Shown: piece by piece, positions 41,765 to 50,518 of the stretch
How the letters are laid out: every line of letters starts with the position of its first letter
Position numbering within the stretch: position 1 is the first letter of the stretch
Assembly: GCA_934597585.1 (NCBI GenBank)
Contig: CAKTSA010000004.1
Coordinates: forward strand, 1 to 64,000
Length of the DNA stretch: 64,000 nt
DNA from: an uncultured Oscillospiraceae bacterium
GTDB taxonomy: Bacteria; Bacillota; Clostridia; Oscillospirales; Oscillospiraceae
Direction: 5' to 3'
The notes under the pieces: model-generated
The model's input: only the letters and a program-made list of their open reading frames with translations
Database searches by the model: none
What the model was told of the DNA's origin: nothing
Program-made: the position numbers and the translations under genes

Positions 41765-44002
41765 TCAGATCCGCTTGGCGTAATAATTCATCAGGCAGCC
41801 GTCCAGCAGGATCTCCTTCTCGTCGGCGGTCAGGCCCCGGACGTGCAGCAGCAGGTCGTGGACGCAGCCGTCCCGGCGGATCACCTGGGCGGGGATATCC
41901 TCCCGGCCCTCCTCAATGGCCTTGCGGATACCGGGGACGAACACGCAGTCGCCGGGCTCGTAATCAAAGGCGGCGTCCTTGTCCAGCGTGAAGGGCAGGA
42001 TGCCCCAGTTGATGCAGTTGCTGCGATAGCGCTTGGTGGCGAACTCGTAGCAGATGTTGGCGAAGCCACCCAGCACCTTCTGGCAGGAGGCCGCCTGCTC
42101 ACGGGCGGAGCCGTCGCCGGGCTTGTTGGCGAACACGCAGGAGCCGAACTGAGTGTTGGCGGCCAGTGCCTTGGCGTCGCCCACCTTGCCCAGTACCTCC
42201 AGAATGTGGGCGGGCACGTCGCCTGCGCGGCGCTGGGCCTCCTGTGCCGCCACCTCCTTGGCATGGGGCACATACTCCGGCACCCGGCGGCTGAGGGTGA
42301 ACTCCGCCAGACGCAGGGGGTTGGAGCGGTAGGAGGAAGTCTCGCCGGAGGGGATCAGCTCGTCGGTGGTGGTAACGGGATCGTGGATCACCGCCGCCAG
42401 CTCTACCAGCAGATTCTCGGTGAGATCGTACATCTTGGGCCAGTCGGTGATGTTGGGGCCCATCACCAGCTCCACGCTGGGATCGGCCTTGCCGAAGCCG
42501 TAGTACAGCCGGTTGTCGTACACGGATTTATCGAAGTGATAGTCCCGGTGCACCGGCGCATAGTCCACGTCGGTGGCGGCGGTGATGCGTCCGCCGTTGG
42601 CGGCAGTGGCGGCGATGGAGCGGGCGTCCATCAGACACACGGCGGCAAACTGTCCCTCGCCGGGCTTGGAGCCCTCCCGGTTGGGGAAGTTGCGGGTGGT
42701 GTGCCGCAGGCTCAGCCCGTTGTTGGCGGGCACGTCCCCTGCGCCGAAGCAGGGGCCGCAGAAGCTGGGTTTGATGACCGCGCCGGTGGTCAGCAGATCC
42801 GCCGTCACGCCGTCCCGGGTCAGCTCCAGCGACACAGGCACGGAAGTGGGGTATACGTCCAGCGTAAACGCGCCGTTGCCGGTGCTGCCGCCTTTCAGAA
42901 TGTCCGCCGCCTCGGTGATATTGTCAAACAATCCGCCGGCGCAGCCGGCGATGACGCCCTGATCGGCCCACACGCCGCCGTCGTGGATCTTGTCGGTGAG
43001 ATGGGGGTGGGTCTTGGGGAAGCGCTTGGCGGCGTCGGCCTCCACCTTGGCCAGCAGCTCCTGGGCATTCTCCAGAAATTCGTGGATCGTCCACGCGTTG
43101 GAGGGGTGGAAGGGCAGGGCAATCATGGACTCGATCTTACTCAAATCGATGGTGATCATCCGGTCATAATAGGCCACCTCCGCCGGGTGCAGCGGCGCGT
43201 AGTCCCCCGGCCGCTGATGGGCGGCGTAGAAGCCCTGTGTCTCCTCGTCCGTCTCCCAGATGGAGGAAAGGCAGGTGGTCTCGGTGGTCATCACGTCCAC
43301 GCCGTTGCGGAAGTCGATGGGCAGCTCACGGATGCCGGGGCCCACGAACTCCAATACCTTATTATTCACAAAGCCGCTCTCGAAGGTGGCCTTCACCAGG
43401 GCGATGGCCACGTCGTGGGGGCCGATGCCCCGCCGGGGCTTGCCGGTGAGGTACACCATGACCACCTCCGGCAAGGGGGCGTCCCAGGTGTTCTTCAGCA
43501 GCTGCTTGGCCAGCTCCGGGCCGCCCTCGCCCACGGCCATGGTGCCCAATGCGCCATAGCGGGTGTGGGAGTCGGACCCCAGGATCATGGCGCCGCACTT
43601 GGCCATCTGCTCCCGGGCGTAGGAGTGGATGACGCTCTGGTTGGCGGGTACGTAGATGCCGCCGTACTTTTTGGCGGCGGACAGGCCGAATACGTGGTCG
43701 TCCTCGTTGATGGTGCCGCCCACGGCGCACAGGCTGTTGTGGCAGTTGGTCAGGGCGTAGGGGATAGGGAACTCCTTCATGCCGCTGGCCCGGGCCTGCT
43801 GGATGATGCCCACATAGGTAATGTCGTGGGACACCATGGCGTCAAACCGGATCTGCAGCTTCTCGGGGTCGCCGGATACATTGTGGCCTTGCAGGATGCG
43901 CCACGCCATGGTGCCCTGCCGGGCCTCCGCCGGAGAGACGGCCGCCTCCTCACAGGGCACGCCGCCCACCAGATACATGCCGTGGTTCGTCAGTTGGATC
44001 AT
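41765..44002 (-). CDS. Aconitase family hydratase
   Basis: 745 residues. Aconitase features: ILGSDSHTRYGALGTMAVGE near 141, TTETTCLSSIW with the first cluster Cys, SFCGPCFGAGD with the other two, and a C-terminal swivel domain ending with KRYRSNCINWG. The protein is annotated simply as hydratase in related genomes; placement beside Icd supports citrate-to-isocitrate conversion, but homoaconitase-type or other hydro-lyase activity cannot be excluded. The promoter at 44044-44071 has a dyad over its -10, so it is probably repressed by a dedicated regulator. Confidence 0.85.
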   Translation of the reverse strand: MIQLTNHGMYLVGGVPCEEAAVSPAEARQGTMAWRILQGHNVSGDPEKLQIRFDAMVSHDITYVGIIQQARASGMKEFPIPYALTNCHNSLCAVGGTINEDDHVFGLSAAKKYGGIYVPANQSVIHSYAREQMAKCGAMILGSDSHTRYGALGTMAVGEGGPELAKQLLKNTWDAPLPEVVMVYLTGKPRRGIGPHDVAIALVKATFESGFVNNKVLEFVGPGIRELPIDFRNGVDVMTTETTCLSSIWETDEETQGFYAAHQRPGDYAPLHPAEVAYYDRMITIDLSKIESMIALPFHPSNAWTIHEFLENAQELLAKVEADAAKRFPKTHPHLTDKIHDGGVWADQGVIAGCAGGLFDNITEAADILKGGSTGNGAFTLDVYPTSVPVSLELTRDGVTADLLTTGAVIKPSFCGPCFGAGDVPANNGLSLRHTTRNFPNREGSKPGEGQFAAVCLMDARSIAATAANGGRITAATDVDYAPVHRDYHFDKSVYDNRLYYGFGKADPSVELVMGPNITDWPKMYDLTENLLVELAAVIHDPVTTTDELIPSGETSSYRSNPLRLAEFTLSRRVPEYVPHAKEVAAQEAQRRAGDVPAHILEVLGKVGDAKALAANTQFGSCVFANKPGDGSAREQAASCQKVLGGFANICYEFATKRYRSNCINWGILPFTLDKDAAFDYEPGDCVFVPGIRKAIEEGREDIPAQVIRRDGCVHDLLLHVRGLTADEKEILLDGCLMNYYAKRI

Positions 44003-44019
44003 AGTTGATAACCTCCTCG

Positions 44020-44055
44020 GGTGCGTATATTCATTGCTCCTATTTTATACGCACC
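44020..44055. promoter_or_regulatory. 10-bp dyad over the hydratase promoter, probable operator
   Basis: GGTGCGTATA (44020-44029) and TATACGCACC (44046-44055) form perfect arms, spacer 16 bp. The right arm overlaps the leftward -10 (44044-44049). Confidence 0.5.
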
Positions 44056-44071
44056 GGGCGGCAAATGTAAA
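44044..44071 (-). promoter_or_regulatory. Promoter for the aconitase-family gene
   Basis: Read leftward, TTTACA (44066-44071), 16 bp, TATAAA (44044-44049). Confidence 0.55.
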
Positions 44072-44193
44072 CTGCTTTTTCCACAAAAAACGCCCCTCCG
44101 GCGGATTTCTCCCTTTTGACGGGACACCCCCCCTGGGATATGCCCCGCCATGGTGAGTTTTGTTTCCTGAAAATAAAATTTTGGCGAAAAATG

Positions 44194-44222
44194 TTGACGA
44201 GCGATAAAAATTGTGCCATACT
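44194..44222 (+). promoter_or_regulatory. Promoter for the hydrogenase operon
   Basis: TTGACG (44194-44199), 17 bp, CATACT (44217-44222), 67 bp ahead of the TTG start at 44289. Confidence 0.6.
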
Positions 44223-44288
44223 ATGTGGTAATATACCGCCCTGTATCCATTTTTGCGGGGCGTCAGAGAGGAAAGGAGTGACCACCCT

Positions 44289-46124
44289 TTGAGCAGACTT
44301 GACATCAAGACCCCCAGCAAAGCGCAGACTGTGGTGGATAACCTTTACCGCGACGTTGAGCGCCGCATCGCGGCGTCCCCTCCCGGCCTGTGCCCGGTGG
44401 ACATGTCGCTGACCTTTTTGCAGCTGTGCCATGCCCAGACCTGCGGCAAATGCGTCCCCTGCCGTATCGGACTGGGCCAGCTGACCAAGCTCATCGAGAT
44501 GGTGCTGGACGGCCAGGCGGACATGTCCACCCTGGCCATCATCGAAAAAACCGCCCGCAGCATCGTCAACACCGCCGACTGCGCCATCGGCCGCGACGCC
44601 GCCCGTCTGGTGGTGGACGGCCTGGAGGGCTTCCGGGACGACTACATCGAGCATATCCAGCACCACCGGTGCCTGGCCAGCCTTGCTCTGCCGGTGCCCT
44701 GCGTGGCGCTGTGCCCCGCCGGCGTGGACGTCCCCGGCTACATGGCCCTGGTGGGCGAGGGCCGCTGCGCCGACGCCGTGCGCCTCATCCGCAAGGATAA
44801 CCCCATGCCCGCCTCCTGCGCCTATATCTGCGAGCACCCCTGCGAGGCCCGCTGCCGCCGCGACATGATCGACGCGCCCCTGAACATCCGCGGCCTGAAG
44901 CGCTACGCCGTGGACAACGCCGGCGACGTGCCCCAGCCGGAGTGCGCCCCCGCCACGGGAAAGACCGTGGCCGTCATCGGCGGCGGCCCCAGCGGCCTCA
45001 GCTGCGCCTACTATCTGGCCCTGATGGGCCACAAGGTGGTCATCTTTGAGGAGCGCCACCAGCTGGGCGGCATGCTGCGCTATGGCATCCCCAGCTACCG
45101 CTTCCCCCGGGAAAAGCTGGACGCGGAGATCGCCTCCATCCTCTCCCTGGGCATCGAGGTCCACACCGACGTGACCGTGGGCAAGGAGATCACCTTCGAG
45201 CAGCTCCAGCAGGAGTACGACTGCCTCTATATCGCCATCGGCGCCCACCAGGGCAAGGGCGCCGGCATCCCCGGCGAGCACAGCAAGAACGTCATGTCTG
45301 CCGTGGAGATGCTCCGCGGCATCGGCGACGGCGACATGCCCGACTTCACCGGCAAGCACGTGGTGGTCATCGGCGGCGGCAACGTGGCAATGGACGTGAC
45401 CCGCAGCTCCATCCGCCTGGGGGCCGAGAAGGTCTCCTGCGTCTACCGCCGCCGCATCGAGGATATGACCGCCCTGCCCGACGAGGTCACCGGCGCCATG
45501 GCCGAGGGTGCGGAGATGCTGACCCTCATGGCCCCCGTCCGCATCGAAGCCAACGAGAACGACGAGGCCGTGGCCCTCTGGGTCCAGCCCCAGATCCCCG
45601 GCGAGGCCGACAAGACCGGCCGTCCCCGTCCGGAGAAGGCCGACCTGCCGGAGGTCCGCGTAGAGGCGGACGTCATCGTGGTGGCCATCGGCCAGGGCAT
45701 CGAGATCGCCGGGTTCGAGCAGTCCGGCGTGCCCATCAAGCGGGGCACCTTTGTGGCCGCCAGCTCCAGCCAGGTGGGCAATATGAATAATGTGTTCGCC
45801 GGAGGCGACTGCGTCACCGGCCCGGCCAGCGCCATTCGCGCCATCGCTGCCGGTAAGGTGGCGGCAGCCAATATCGATGAGCATCTGGGCTTCCATCATG
45901 ATATTACCGTGGAGCTCGACATCCCGGCGCCCAAGCTGAACAACTCGCCGCCCCACGGCCGCATCAACACCACCGAGCGGGAGGCCGCCCAGCGGAAGAA
46001 CGACTTTGAAGACATCGAATGTGGTCTCACCTGGGAGGGCGCCTGCACCGAGGCGTCCCGCTGCCTGCGCTGCGACCACTACGGATACGGGATATTCAGA
46101 GGAGGTCGGAACAGCAAATGGTAA
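44289..46124 (+). CDS. NAD(P)-binding flavoprotein subunit of [FeFe] hydrogenase (NuoF-C plus GltD fusion)
   Basis: 611 residues. An N-terminal helical domain carries CHAQTCGKCVPCRIG, the [4Fe-4S] motif of NuoF/HydB, but the FMN/NADH part of NuoF is missing. Then comes a glutamate-synthase-small-subunit-like part: CPAGVDVPGYM and CEHPCEARCRR cluster ligands, VIGGGPSGLSCAYYL (FAD, about 230) and VIGGGNVAMD (pyridine nucleotide, about 361). It probably exchanges electrons between NAD(P)H and the hydrogenase. The start is TTG at 44289 (MSRLDIKT), with AAAGGAG 10 nt before; alternatives lack a site. Its end overlaps hydA by 7 bp. Confidence 0.88.
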   Translation: MSRLDIKTPSKAQTVVDNLYRDVERRIAASPPGLCPVDMSLTFLQLCHAQTCGKCVPCRIGLGQLTKLIEMVLDGQADMSTLAIIEKTARSIVNTADCAIGRDAARLVVDGLEGFRDDYIEHIQHHRCLASLALPVPCVALCPAGVDVPGYMALVGEGRCADAVRLIRKDNPMPASCAYICEHPCEARCRRDMIDAPLNIRGLKRYAVDNAGDVPQPECAPATGKTVAVIGGGPSGLSCAYYLALMGHKVVIFEERHQLGGMLRYGIPSYRFPREKLDAEIASILSLGIEVHTDVTVGKEITFEQLQQEYDCLYIAIGAHQGKGAGIPGEHSKNVMSAVEMLRGIGDGDMPDFTGKHVVVIGGGNVAMDVTRSSIRLGAEKVSCVYRRRIEDMTALPDEVTGAMAEGAEMLTLMAPVRIEANENDEAVALWVQPQIPGEADKTGRPRPEKADLPEVRVEADVIVVAIGQGIEIAGFEQSGVPIKRGTFVAASSSQVGNMNNVFAGGDCVTGPASAIRAIAAGKVAAANIDEHLGFHHDITVELDIPAPKLNNSPPHGRINTTEREAAQRKNDFEDIECGLTWEGACTEASRCLRCDHYGYGIFRGGRNSKW

Positions 46125-47854
46125 CGTTGACCATCGACAAGAAAACCATCTCCGTGCCGGAGGGCACCACCATCCTGGAGGCCGCCAAGAGCGCCAATAT
46201 CAGCATCCCCACCCTGTGCTATCTCAAGGGCATCAACGAGATCGCCGCCTGCCGCATCTGCATGGTGGAGGTAGAGGGCCACGCCCGTCTCGTCCCCTCC
46301 TGCGACAACGCCGTGGTGGAGGGCATGGTGGTCCACACCAACTCGCCCCGCGTCCGTGAGGCACGGCGCGTGAACCTGCGGCTGATCCTCAGCCAGCATG
46401 AGATCTGCTGCACCAAGTGCACCCGCAGCGGCAGCTGCAAGCTGCAGACCCTGTGCAACGACTATAATCTCCTGGGCGACCACTACATCAAGGACCTGAA
46501 AAACATCCCCACCGACTTCTCCAACCCCGTGGTGCGCATCGAGAACCGCTGCATCCGCTGCATGCGCTGCATCCAGGTGTGCGAGAAGATCCAGGGCATG
46601 AACATCTGGGACGTGGTGGGCACCGGTACCCGCACCACCGTGGGCGTGGGCCGCTTCCGCACCCTGGGCGAGTCCGACTGTACCTTCTGCGGCCAGTGCG
46701 TCACCCACTGTCCCGTGGGCGCCCTGCAGGAGCACGACGACACCGGCAAGGTCTGGGACGCCCTGGCCGATCCCAACAGGATCACCGTGGTGCAGGTGGC
46801 TCCCGCCGTCCGCGCCGCCTGGGCCGAGTACTACCATCTGGACCCCAAGTTCGCCACCGCCCAGCGGATGGTGACGGCCCTGAAGGAGATCGGCTTCGAC
46901 TACGTGTTTGACACCGACTTTGCCGCCGACCTGACCATCATGGAGGAGGGCAGCGAGTTCCTGCAGCGCTTCACCCATCATGACCAGTATAAGTGGCCCA
47001 TGTTCACCTCCTGCTGCCCCGGCTGGGTGCGGTTCGTCAAGGGCCAGTTCCCCGAGTACACCACCAATCTCTCCACCGCCAAATCCCCCCAGGCCATGTT
47101 CGGCGCGGTGGTCAAGAGCTACTTTGCCGAGAAGATCGGCGTGGACCCCCACAACATCTGCGTGGTGTCCATCATGCCCTGCACCGCCAAAAAGGCGGAG
47201 CGGGCTATCCCCAACCTCAACAACGCCTGCGGCGACCCGGACGTGGACGTGGTGCTGACCACCCGCGAGTTTGTCCGCATGCTGCGGGGTGAGCAGATCA
47301 ACCCCGCCGTCATGGAGGAGACCCCCTTCGACAGCCCCCTGGGCACCGGCACCGGTGCGGCGGTGGTCTTCGGCGCCACCGGCGGCGTCATGGACGCCGC
47401 GCTCCGCAGCGCCTACTTCCTGGTCACCGGCCACAACCCCGACCCCGACGCCTTCACCGGCGTCCGGGGCATGGATGGCTGGAAGGAGGCCACCTTCGAC
47501 ATCCCCGGCGCGGGCCGCGTCCGTGTGGCGGTGGTCAGCGGCCTGGGCAACACCCGCAGGCTGATGAACGCCCTGCGTGACGGCAAGGCCAGCTACGACT
47601 TTGTGGAGGTCATGGCCTGTCCCGGCGGCTGCGTAGGCGGCGGCGGACAGCCCATCCGGGACGGCGTAGAGCTGGCCGGTCCTCGGGGCGACATCCTGTG
47701 GAACCTGGACAAGAACGCCGCCCTCCGCTTCTCCCACGAGAATCCCGACGTGCAGGCCATGTACAACCAGTACTTCCACAAGCCCCTCAGCCACCGCTCC
47801 CACCAGCTCCTGCACACCGACCTGACCGCCTGGAAAATGCCCACAGAGGAGTAA
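46118..47854 (+). CDS. hydA: NADH-dependent [FeFe] hydrogenase, group A catalytic subunit
   Basis: 578 residues. An N-terminal [2Fe-2S] domain (CRICMVEVEGHARLVPSCD), a His/Cys-ligated cluster region, two [4Fe-4S] motifs (CIRCMRCIQVCEK and CTFCGQCVTHCPVG), then the H-cluster: L1 TSCCPGW (about 297), L2 MPCTAKKAE (about 353) and L3 ACPGGCVGGGGQ (Cys 501 and 505). The C-terminal tail with MYNQYFHKPLSHRSHQLLHT is the usual end. It forms or consumes H2 in the cytosol with electrons from its flavoprotein partner. The ATG at 46118 follows AGAGGAGGTCGGAACAGC. HydE/F/G maturases are not in the window. Confidence 0.94.
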   Translation: MVTLTIDKKTISVPEGTTILEAAKSANISIPTLCYLKGINEIAACRICMVEVEGHARLVPSCDNAVVEGMVVHTNSPRVREARRVNLRLILSQHEICCTKCTRSGSCKLQTLCNDYNLLGDHYIKDLKNIPTDFSNPVVRIENRCIRCMRCIQVCEKIQGMNIWDVVGTGTRTTVGVGRFRTLGESDCTFCGQCVTHCPVGALQEHDDTGKVWDALADPNRITVVQVAPAVRAAWAEYYHLDPKFATAQRMVTALKEIGFDYVFDTDFAADLTIMEEGSEFLQRFTHHDQYKWPMFTSCCPGWVRFVKGQFPEYTTNLSTAKSPQAMFGAVVKSYFAEKIGVDPHNICVVSIMPCTAKKAERAIPNLNNACGDPDVDVVLTTREFVRMLRGEQINPAVMEETPFDSPLGTGTGAAVVFGATGGVMDAALRSAYFLVTGHNPDPDAFTGVRGMDGWKEATFDIPGAGRVRVAVVSGLGNTRRLMNALRDGKASYDFVEVMACPGGCVGGGGQPIRDGVELAGPRGDILWNLDKNAALRFSHENPDVQAMYNQYFHKPLSHRSHQLLHTDLTAWKMPTEE

Positions 47855-47881
47855 ACCGCCCTCTCTGACGGAGGTAACGCC

Positions 47882-48229
47882 ATGAAAAAGCTGATCGCTC
47901 TGCTGCTGACCGCACTGTGCGTTTTCGCGCTGGCGGGCTGCGGAAGCACCGAATGGACCGTGACGATGAAGGGACAGGAGAGCCGGCTCTCCACCCGGGA
48001 CGCCGCCGCGGTGGACCGGTGCTTGAAGGCCAAGGACTGGCAGGACGGCCTAACAGACTGCTGGGGGGTGCACCTCACCGACGGCAGCGGCAGGCGCGTC
48101 GACTACTGTGCCGACTGCGGCATCTTCAACGATCTGGCCGCCGGACGGTACCTGACCCTCAGCGACAGCGCCAGAGATGACATGAACACCCGTCTGGGCC
48201 AATACGGCCCCCTGTGGGACATGGGTTAA
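47882..48229 (+). CDS. Small lipoprotein
   Basis: 115 residues. KKLIALLLTALCVFALAGC is a lipoprotein signal with lipobox LAGC; the mature part is about 96 residues, compact, with two further cysteines (DYCADCGIF). I do not recognise the family. The ATG at 47882 follows GACGGAGGTAACGCC. It starts 27 bp after hydA in the same direction and may be co-transcribed, though a functional link with the hydrogenase is not evident. A strong bidirectional terminator follows. Confidence 0.75.
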   Translation: MKKLIALLLTALCVFALAGCGSTEWTVTMKGQESRLSTRDAAAVDRCLKAKDWQDGLTDCWGVHLTDGSGRRVDYCADCGIFNDLAAGRYLTLSDSARDDMNTRLGQYGPLWDMG

Positions 48230-48231
48230 AC

Positions 48232-48269
48232 AAAAAAGAAGTGCTTCCCGATAGGAAGCACTTCTTTTT
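48232..48269. terminator. Bidirectional terminator
   Basis: A near-perfect AAAAAAGAAGTGCTTCC / GGAAGCACTTCTTTTT hairpin (48232-48248 with 48254-48269) between convergent genes. Confidence 0.8.
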
Positions 48270-48568
48270 CACCGGTTCCTCTTCGCCAACGCCGACACCA
48301 GCGGGAACTTCCCCGTGATGTACTCATAGCTCCCCCGTCCGTGGGGCAGCATGCAGGCGGAGCAGTCCTTGATGCCGTTGTCCAGCCATTTGAAGTTGCC
48401 GCCGCACCGGCTGCCCAGCGCGTACAGCGGGCAGTAGCAGAACAGACAGTTGAAATCCTCCGGGTGGCTGGTGGCGTGGCAGGGAAAGAACTCGCACTCC
48501 CTGTGCTGCATGAAGGAATAGCGGCACTCGCTGGGCTTCTTGTCAAATATGGTATCGCTCATGATCAT
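48269..48568 (-). CDS. Cysteine-rich small domain protein
   Basis: 99 residues. Ten cysteines arranged as in the cysteine-rich small domain family: CRYSFMQHRECEFFPCH, then CLFCYCPLYALGSRCGGNF, then DCSACMLPHGRGSYEYI. A zinc or cluster-binding role is likely. In other genomes the family sits near cobalamin genes or stands alone; here it is alone. The ATG at 48568 follows AAAGGTAGGTCG; a second ATG two codons later is possible. The longer open frame from 48727 lacks a ribosome site. Confidence 0.8.
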   Translation of the reverse strand: MIMSDTIFDKKPSECRYSFMQHRECEFFPCHATSHPEDFNCLFCYCPLYALGSRCGGNFKWLDNGIKDCSACMLPHGRGSYEYITGKFPLVSALAKRNR

Positions 48569-48721
48569 CGACCTACCTTTGTCCTGATGTGCCCCCATTG
48601 TACCAGTCCCGCCTCTGCTTGTCAACGGACCGCTCTTCTGGTTATTTTCGTGAAAAATGACAAAGAAGATTGGATGACCTTTGGAAAAGAGCACAAAACC
48701 GTGAAAAATGGCAAAAAATAG

Positions 48722-48749
48722 TTGCAATTGTTGCCCAGTGTGCTAAAAT
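48722..48749 (+). promoter_or_regulatory. Promoter for the second TasA-like gene
   Basis: TTGCAA (48722-48727), 16 bp, TAAAAT (48744-48749). It gives a leader of about 330 nt before the ATG at 49088. The rest of the 48569-49087 gap holds no gene. Confidence 0.6.
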
Positions 48750-48763
48750 AATTACGAAACTTC

Positions 48764-48979
48764 GGCTGTGCAGCCCTTCTGCGCAGCCTCATACGCAAAA
48801 CCCGCTTGCGGGTTTTGTGCTTTCTTTCCTATTCGAAAGCACAAAACAGCCCTCCGCTTCTGGACGGGCAGCGGGCCTCCACACGGCATGACGATCGCGG
48901 CGGAACAGAGGCCGCCGCGGTCTGATGCGTCTGACCTCCCCTGATGGGCAGGCAGAGCTGGCAGCAGCGCTGCCTGCCC
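48764..48979 (+). promoter_or_regulatory. Leader with mutually exclusive hairpins
   Basis: Hairpin 1: GGCTGTGCAG/CTGCGCAGCC (48764-48788). Hairpin 2: 48794-48805 with 48808-48819 (GCAAAACCCG against CGGGTTTTG). Hairpin 3: GTTTTGTGCTTTC (48812-48824) with its exact complement GAAAGCACAAAAC (48835-48847). Hairpins 2 and 3 share 48812-48819, so only one can form at a time. Further stems follow at 48896-48919 (8 bp) and 48946-48979 (10 bp). This is the layout of an RNA switch; hairpin 2 with its following U-rich stretch could act as terminator. Confidence 0.55.
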
Positions 48980-49087
48980 TGTCGGACAACGGGGGCCAGG
49001 CAATACGCGGGCGTCTCCGGGCGATGCCGGACCGGACACGCTCTGATCTTCCGGCAAATATTCTAAAACTGGGGAGGACATGAAATA

Positions 49088-50347
49088 ATGTCAAACAAAA
49101 AAGCGACAAAGCGCGCATTGCTGACCAGCATTCTGGCCATCTGCCTGTGCCTGGTCATGCTCATCGGCTCCACCTTCGCGTGGTTCACCGACACCGCCAG
49201 CACCGGCGTGAATCAGATCGTGTCCGGTAATCTGGACGTGGACATTGTTGGCGTAGACAGCACTGACCATGTTGAGAAGCTGAACTTCACAAAAGCTGCT
49301 GGTGCGGGAAGCGAACAGCTTCTCTGGGAGCCGGGCGTCCGCTATCTGACTGAGGGCTTCAGAATTGCCAACAACGGCAATCTGGCGCTGAAGTGGAAGG
49401 CCGAGATCAACAAGGACAGCGTCGTCAACGGCAAGGTGGTTAATACCGCCAAGGACGGCGTGAGCCTGTTGGACGTGATCGACTTTTATGTTGTAACAAG
49501 CACCGATGAAACCGCAGATGCGGTCGCGATTGAAGACTTCGTCGGCAATCTGGGAAAGACTGAAACCAGCGAGGTATATTACATCAAGGGTGTCATGAAG
49601 ACTACTGCCGGCAACGACTACCAGAACCTGACCCTGGACGGCATCACCATCACCGTTTACGCCACTCAGGATACTGTTGAGTACGATAGCTTCGGTAAGG
49701 ATTATGACGCAAACGCTACCAACCGTGACGAAGCACTTTCTGCATTTGCCAAGGGTGGCACTGTTGCTGTCAGCAAGGACATTATTGCCGATGCTACGAA
49801 GACCACAGTTGATGATCGTTTGACGATTATGAATCCCACGACTTTGGATCTGAATGCAAAGATTGTTTCTAATGGCGAACTCATGAGCAGTAAAAACTTC
49901 TGTGCCTTGTTTGTGCAGGCCGATACCACCATCAATGCCAATGCAAACGGTGGTATCCAGTGTACTGATGCTGTTGATGAAGACGGTCCTTACAGCACTT
50001 ATGGAATTGACGTTACAGATGGTGCTACTCTGACCATCAATGGCGGCACTTATTACTGCGGTGGTACGGTGGCTCAGGTGGAGAAAGGTCATCTGATTAT
50101 CAATGGTGGCCACTTTGAAGTGATTCCTTTCGGTGCCCCTTACGGCTATGGCTATATGCTGAATTGCATTGACTCCGCTTATAAGAATGGCACCGCCAAG
50201 ATCACCGTCAAGGGCGGCACCTTCGTGAACTTCAACCCAGCCGACTGCAAAGCTGAGGGCGCTGGCACCAACTTCGTCGCCCCCGGCTACACGGTCGTTT
50301 CCGAGGCCCACGGCTCCGACACTTGGTACACCGTCGTTCCCGAATAA
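49088..50347 (+). CDS. TasA-like SipW-dependent secreted protein, second copy
   Basis: 419 residues. KKATKRALLTSILAICLCLV followed by MLIGSTFAWFTDTAST is almost the same SipW-type signal as in the gene at 31455. The middle is a TasA-like domain (VSGNLDVDIVGVDSTDHVEK, LLWEPGVRYLTEGFRIANNG); the C-terminus has NGG turns (TINGGTYYCGG, IINGGHFEVI, ITVKGGTFVN), a likely beta-helix. It probably depends on the SipW coded 18 kb upstream. The ATG at 49088 lies 10 nt after GGAGG; a two-codon frame (ATG AAA TAA at 49080) ends on this ATG. A strong terminator follows. Confidence 0.8.
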   Translation: MSNKKATKRALLTSILAICLCLVMLIGSTFAWFTDTASTGVNQIVSGNLDVDIVGVDSTDHVEKLNFTKAAGAGSEQLLWEPGVRYLTEGFRIANNGNLALKWKAEINKDSVVNGKVVNTAKDGVSLLDVIDFYVVTSTDETADAVAIEDFVGNLGKTETSEVYYIKGVMKTTAGNDYQNLTLDGITITVYATQDTVEYDSFGKDYDANATNRDEALSAFAKGGTVAVSKDIIADATKTTVDDRLTIMNPTTLDLNAKIVSNGELMSSKNFCALFVQADTTINANANGGIQCTDAVDEDGPYSTYGIDVTDGATLTINGGTYYCGGTVAQVEKGHLIINGGHFEVIPFGAPYGYGYMLNCIDSAYKNGTAKITVKGGTFVNFNPADCKAEGAGTNFVAPGYTVVSEAHGSDTWYTVVPE

Positions 50348-50405
50348 ACCCAACCCCATTCCGGTTTCGTGACCCAAAAACCTCTGCCGAAACCGATTCC
50401 CCATG

Positions 50406-50438
50406 AAAAAACGCTCCCCACCCCGGGGAGCGTTTTTT
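50406..50438 (+). terminator. Intrinsic terminator after the second TasA-like gene
   Basis: AAAAAACGCTCCCC (50406-50419) pairs with GGGGAGCGTTTTTT (50425-50438). Confidence 0.8.
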
Positions 50439-50449
50439 GCGCCGCCCCC

Positions 50450-50478
50450 TTGCGTTTTTCCCCTATATTCTATATAAT
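50450..50478 (+). promoter_or_regulatory. Promoter for azlCD
   Basis: TTGCGT (50450-50455), 17 bp, TATAAT (50473-50478), 41 bp before the TTG start of azlC. Confidence 0.7.
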
Positions 50479-50518
50479 AATCCCACTTTCCCACATTTTT
50501 TCTCCGGAGGTGCCGCCA

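Noticed and set aside
41587-41991. Plus-strand frame between icd and the hydratase gene
   Set aside because: It starts inside palindromic repeats and runs antisense into the hydratase gene; no family match.
44040-46079. A 679-codon minus-strand frame opposite the hydrogenase flavoprotein gene
   Set aside because: Low-complexity His/Ala/Gly/Val sequence typical of antisense to GC-rich codons; no ribosome site or domain.
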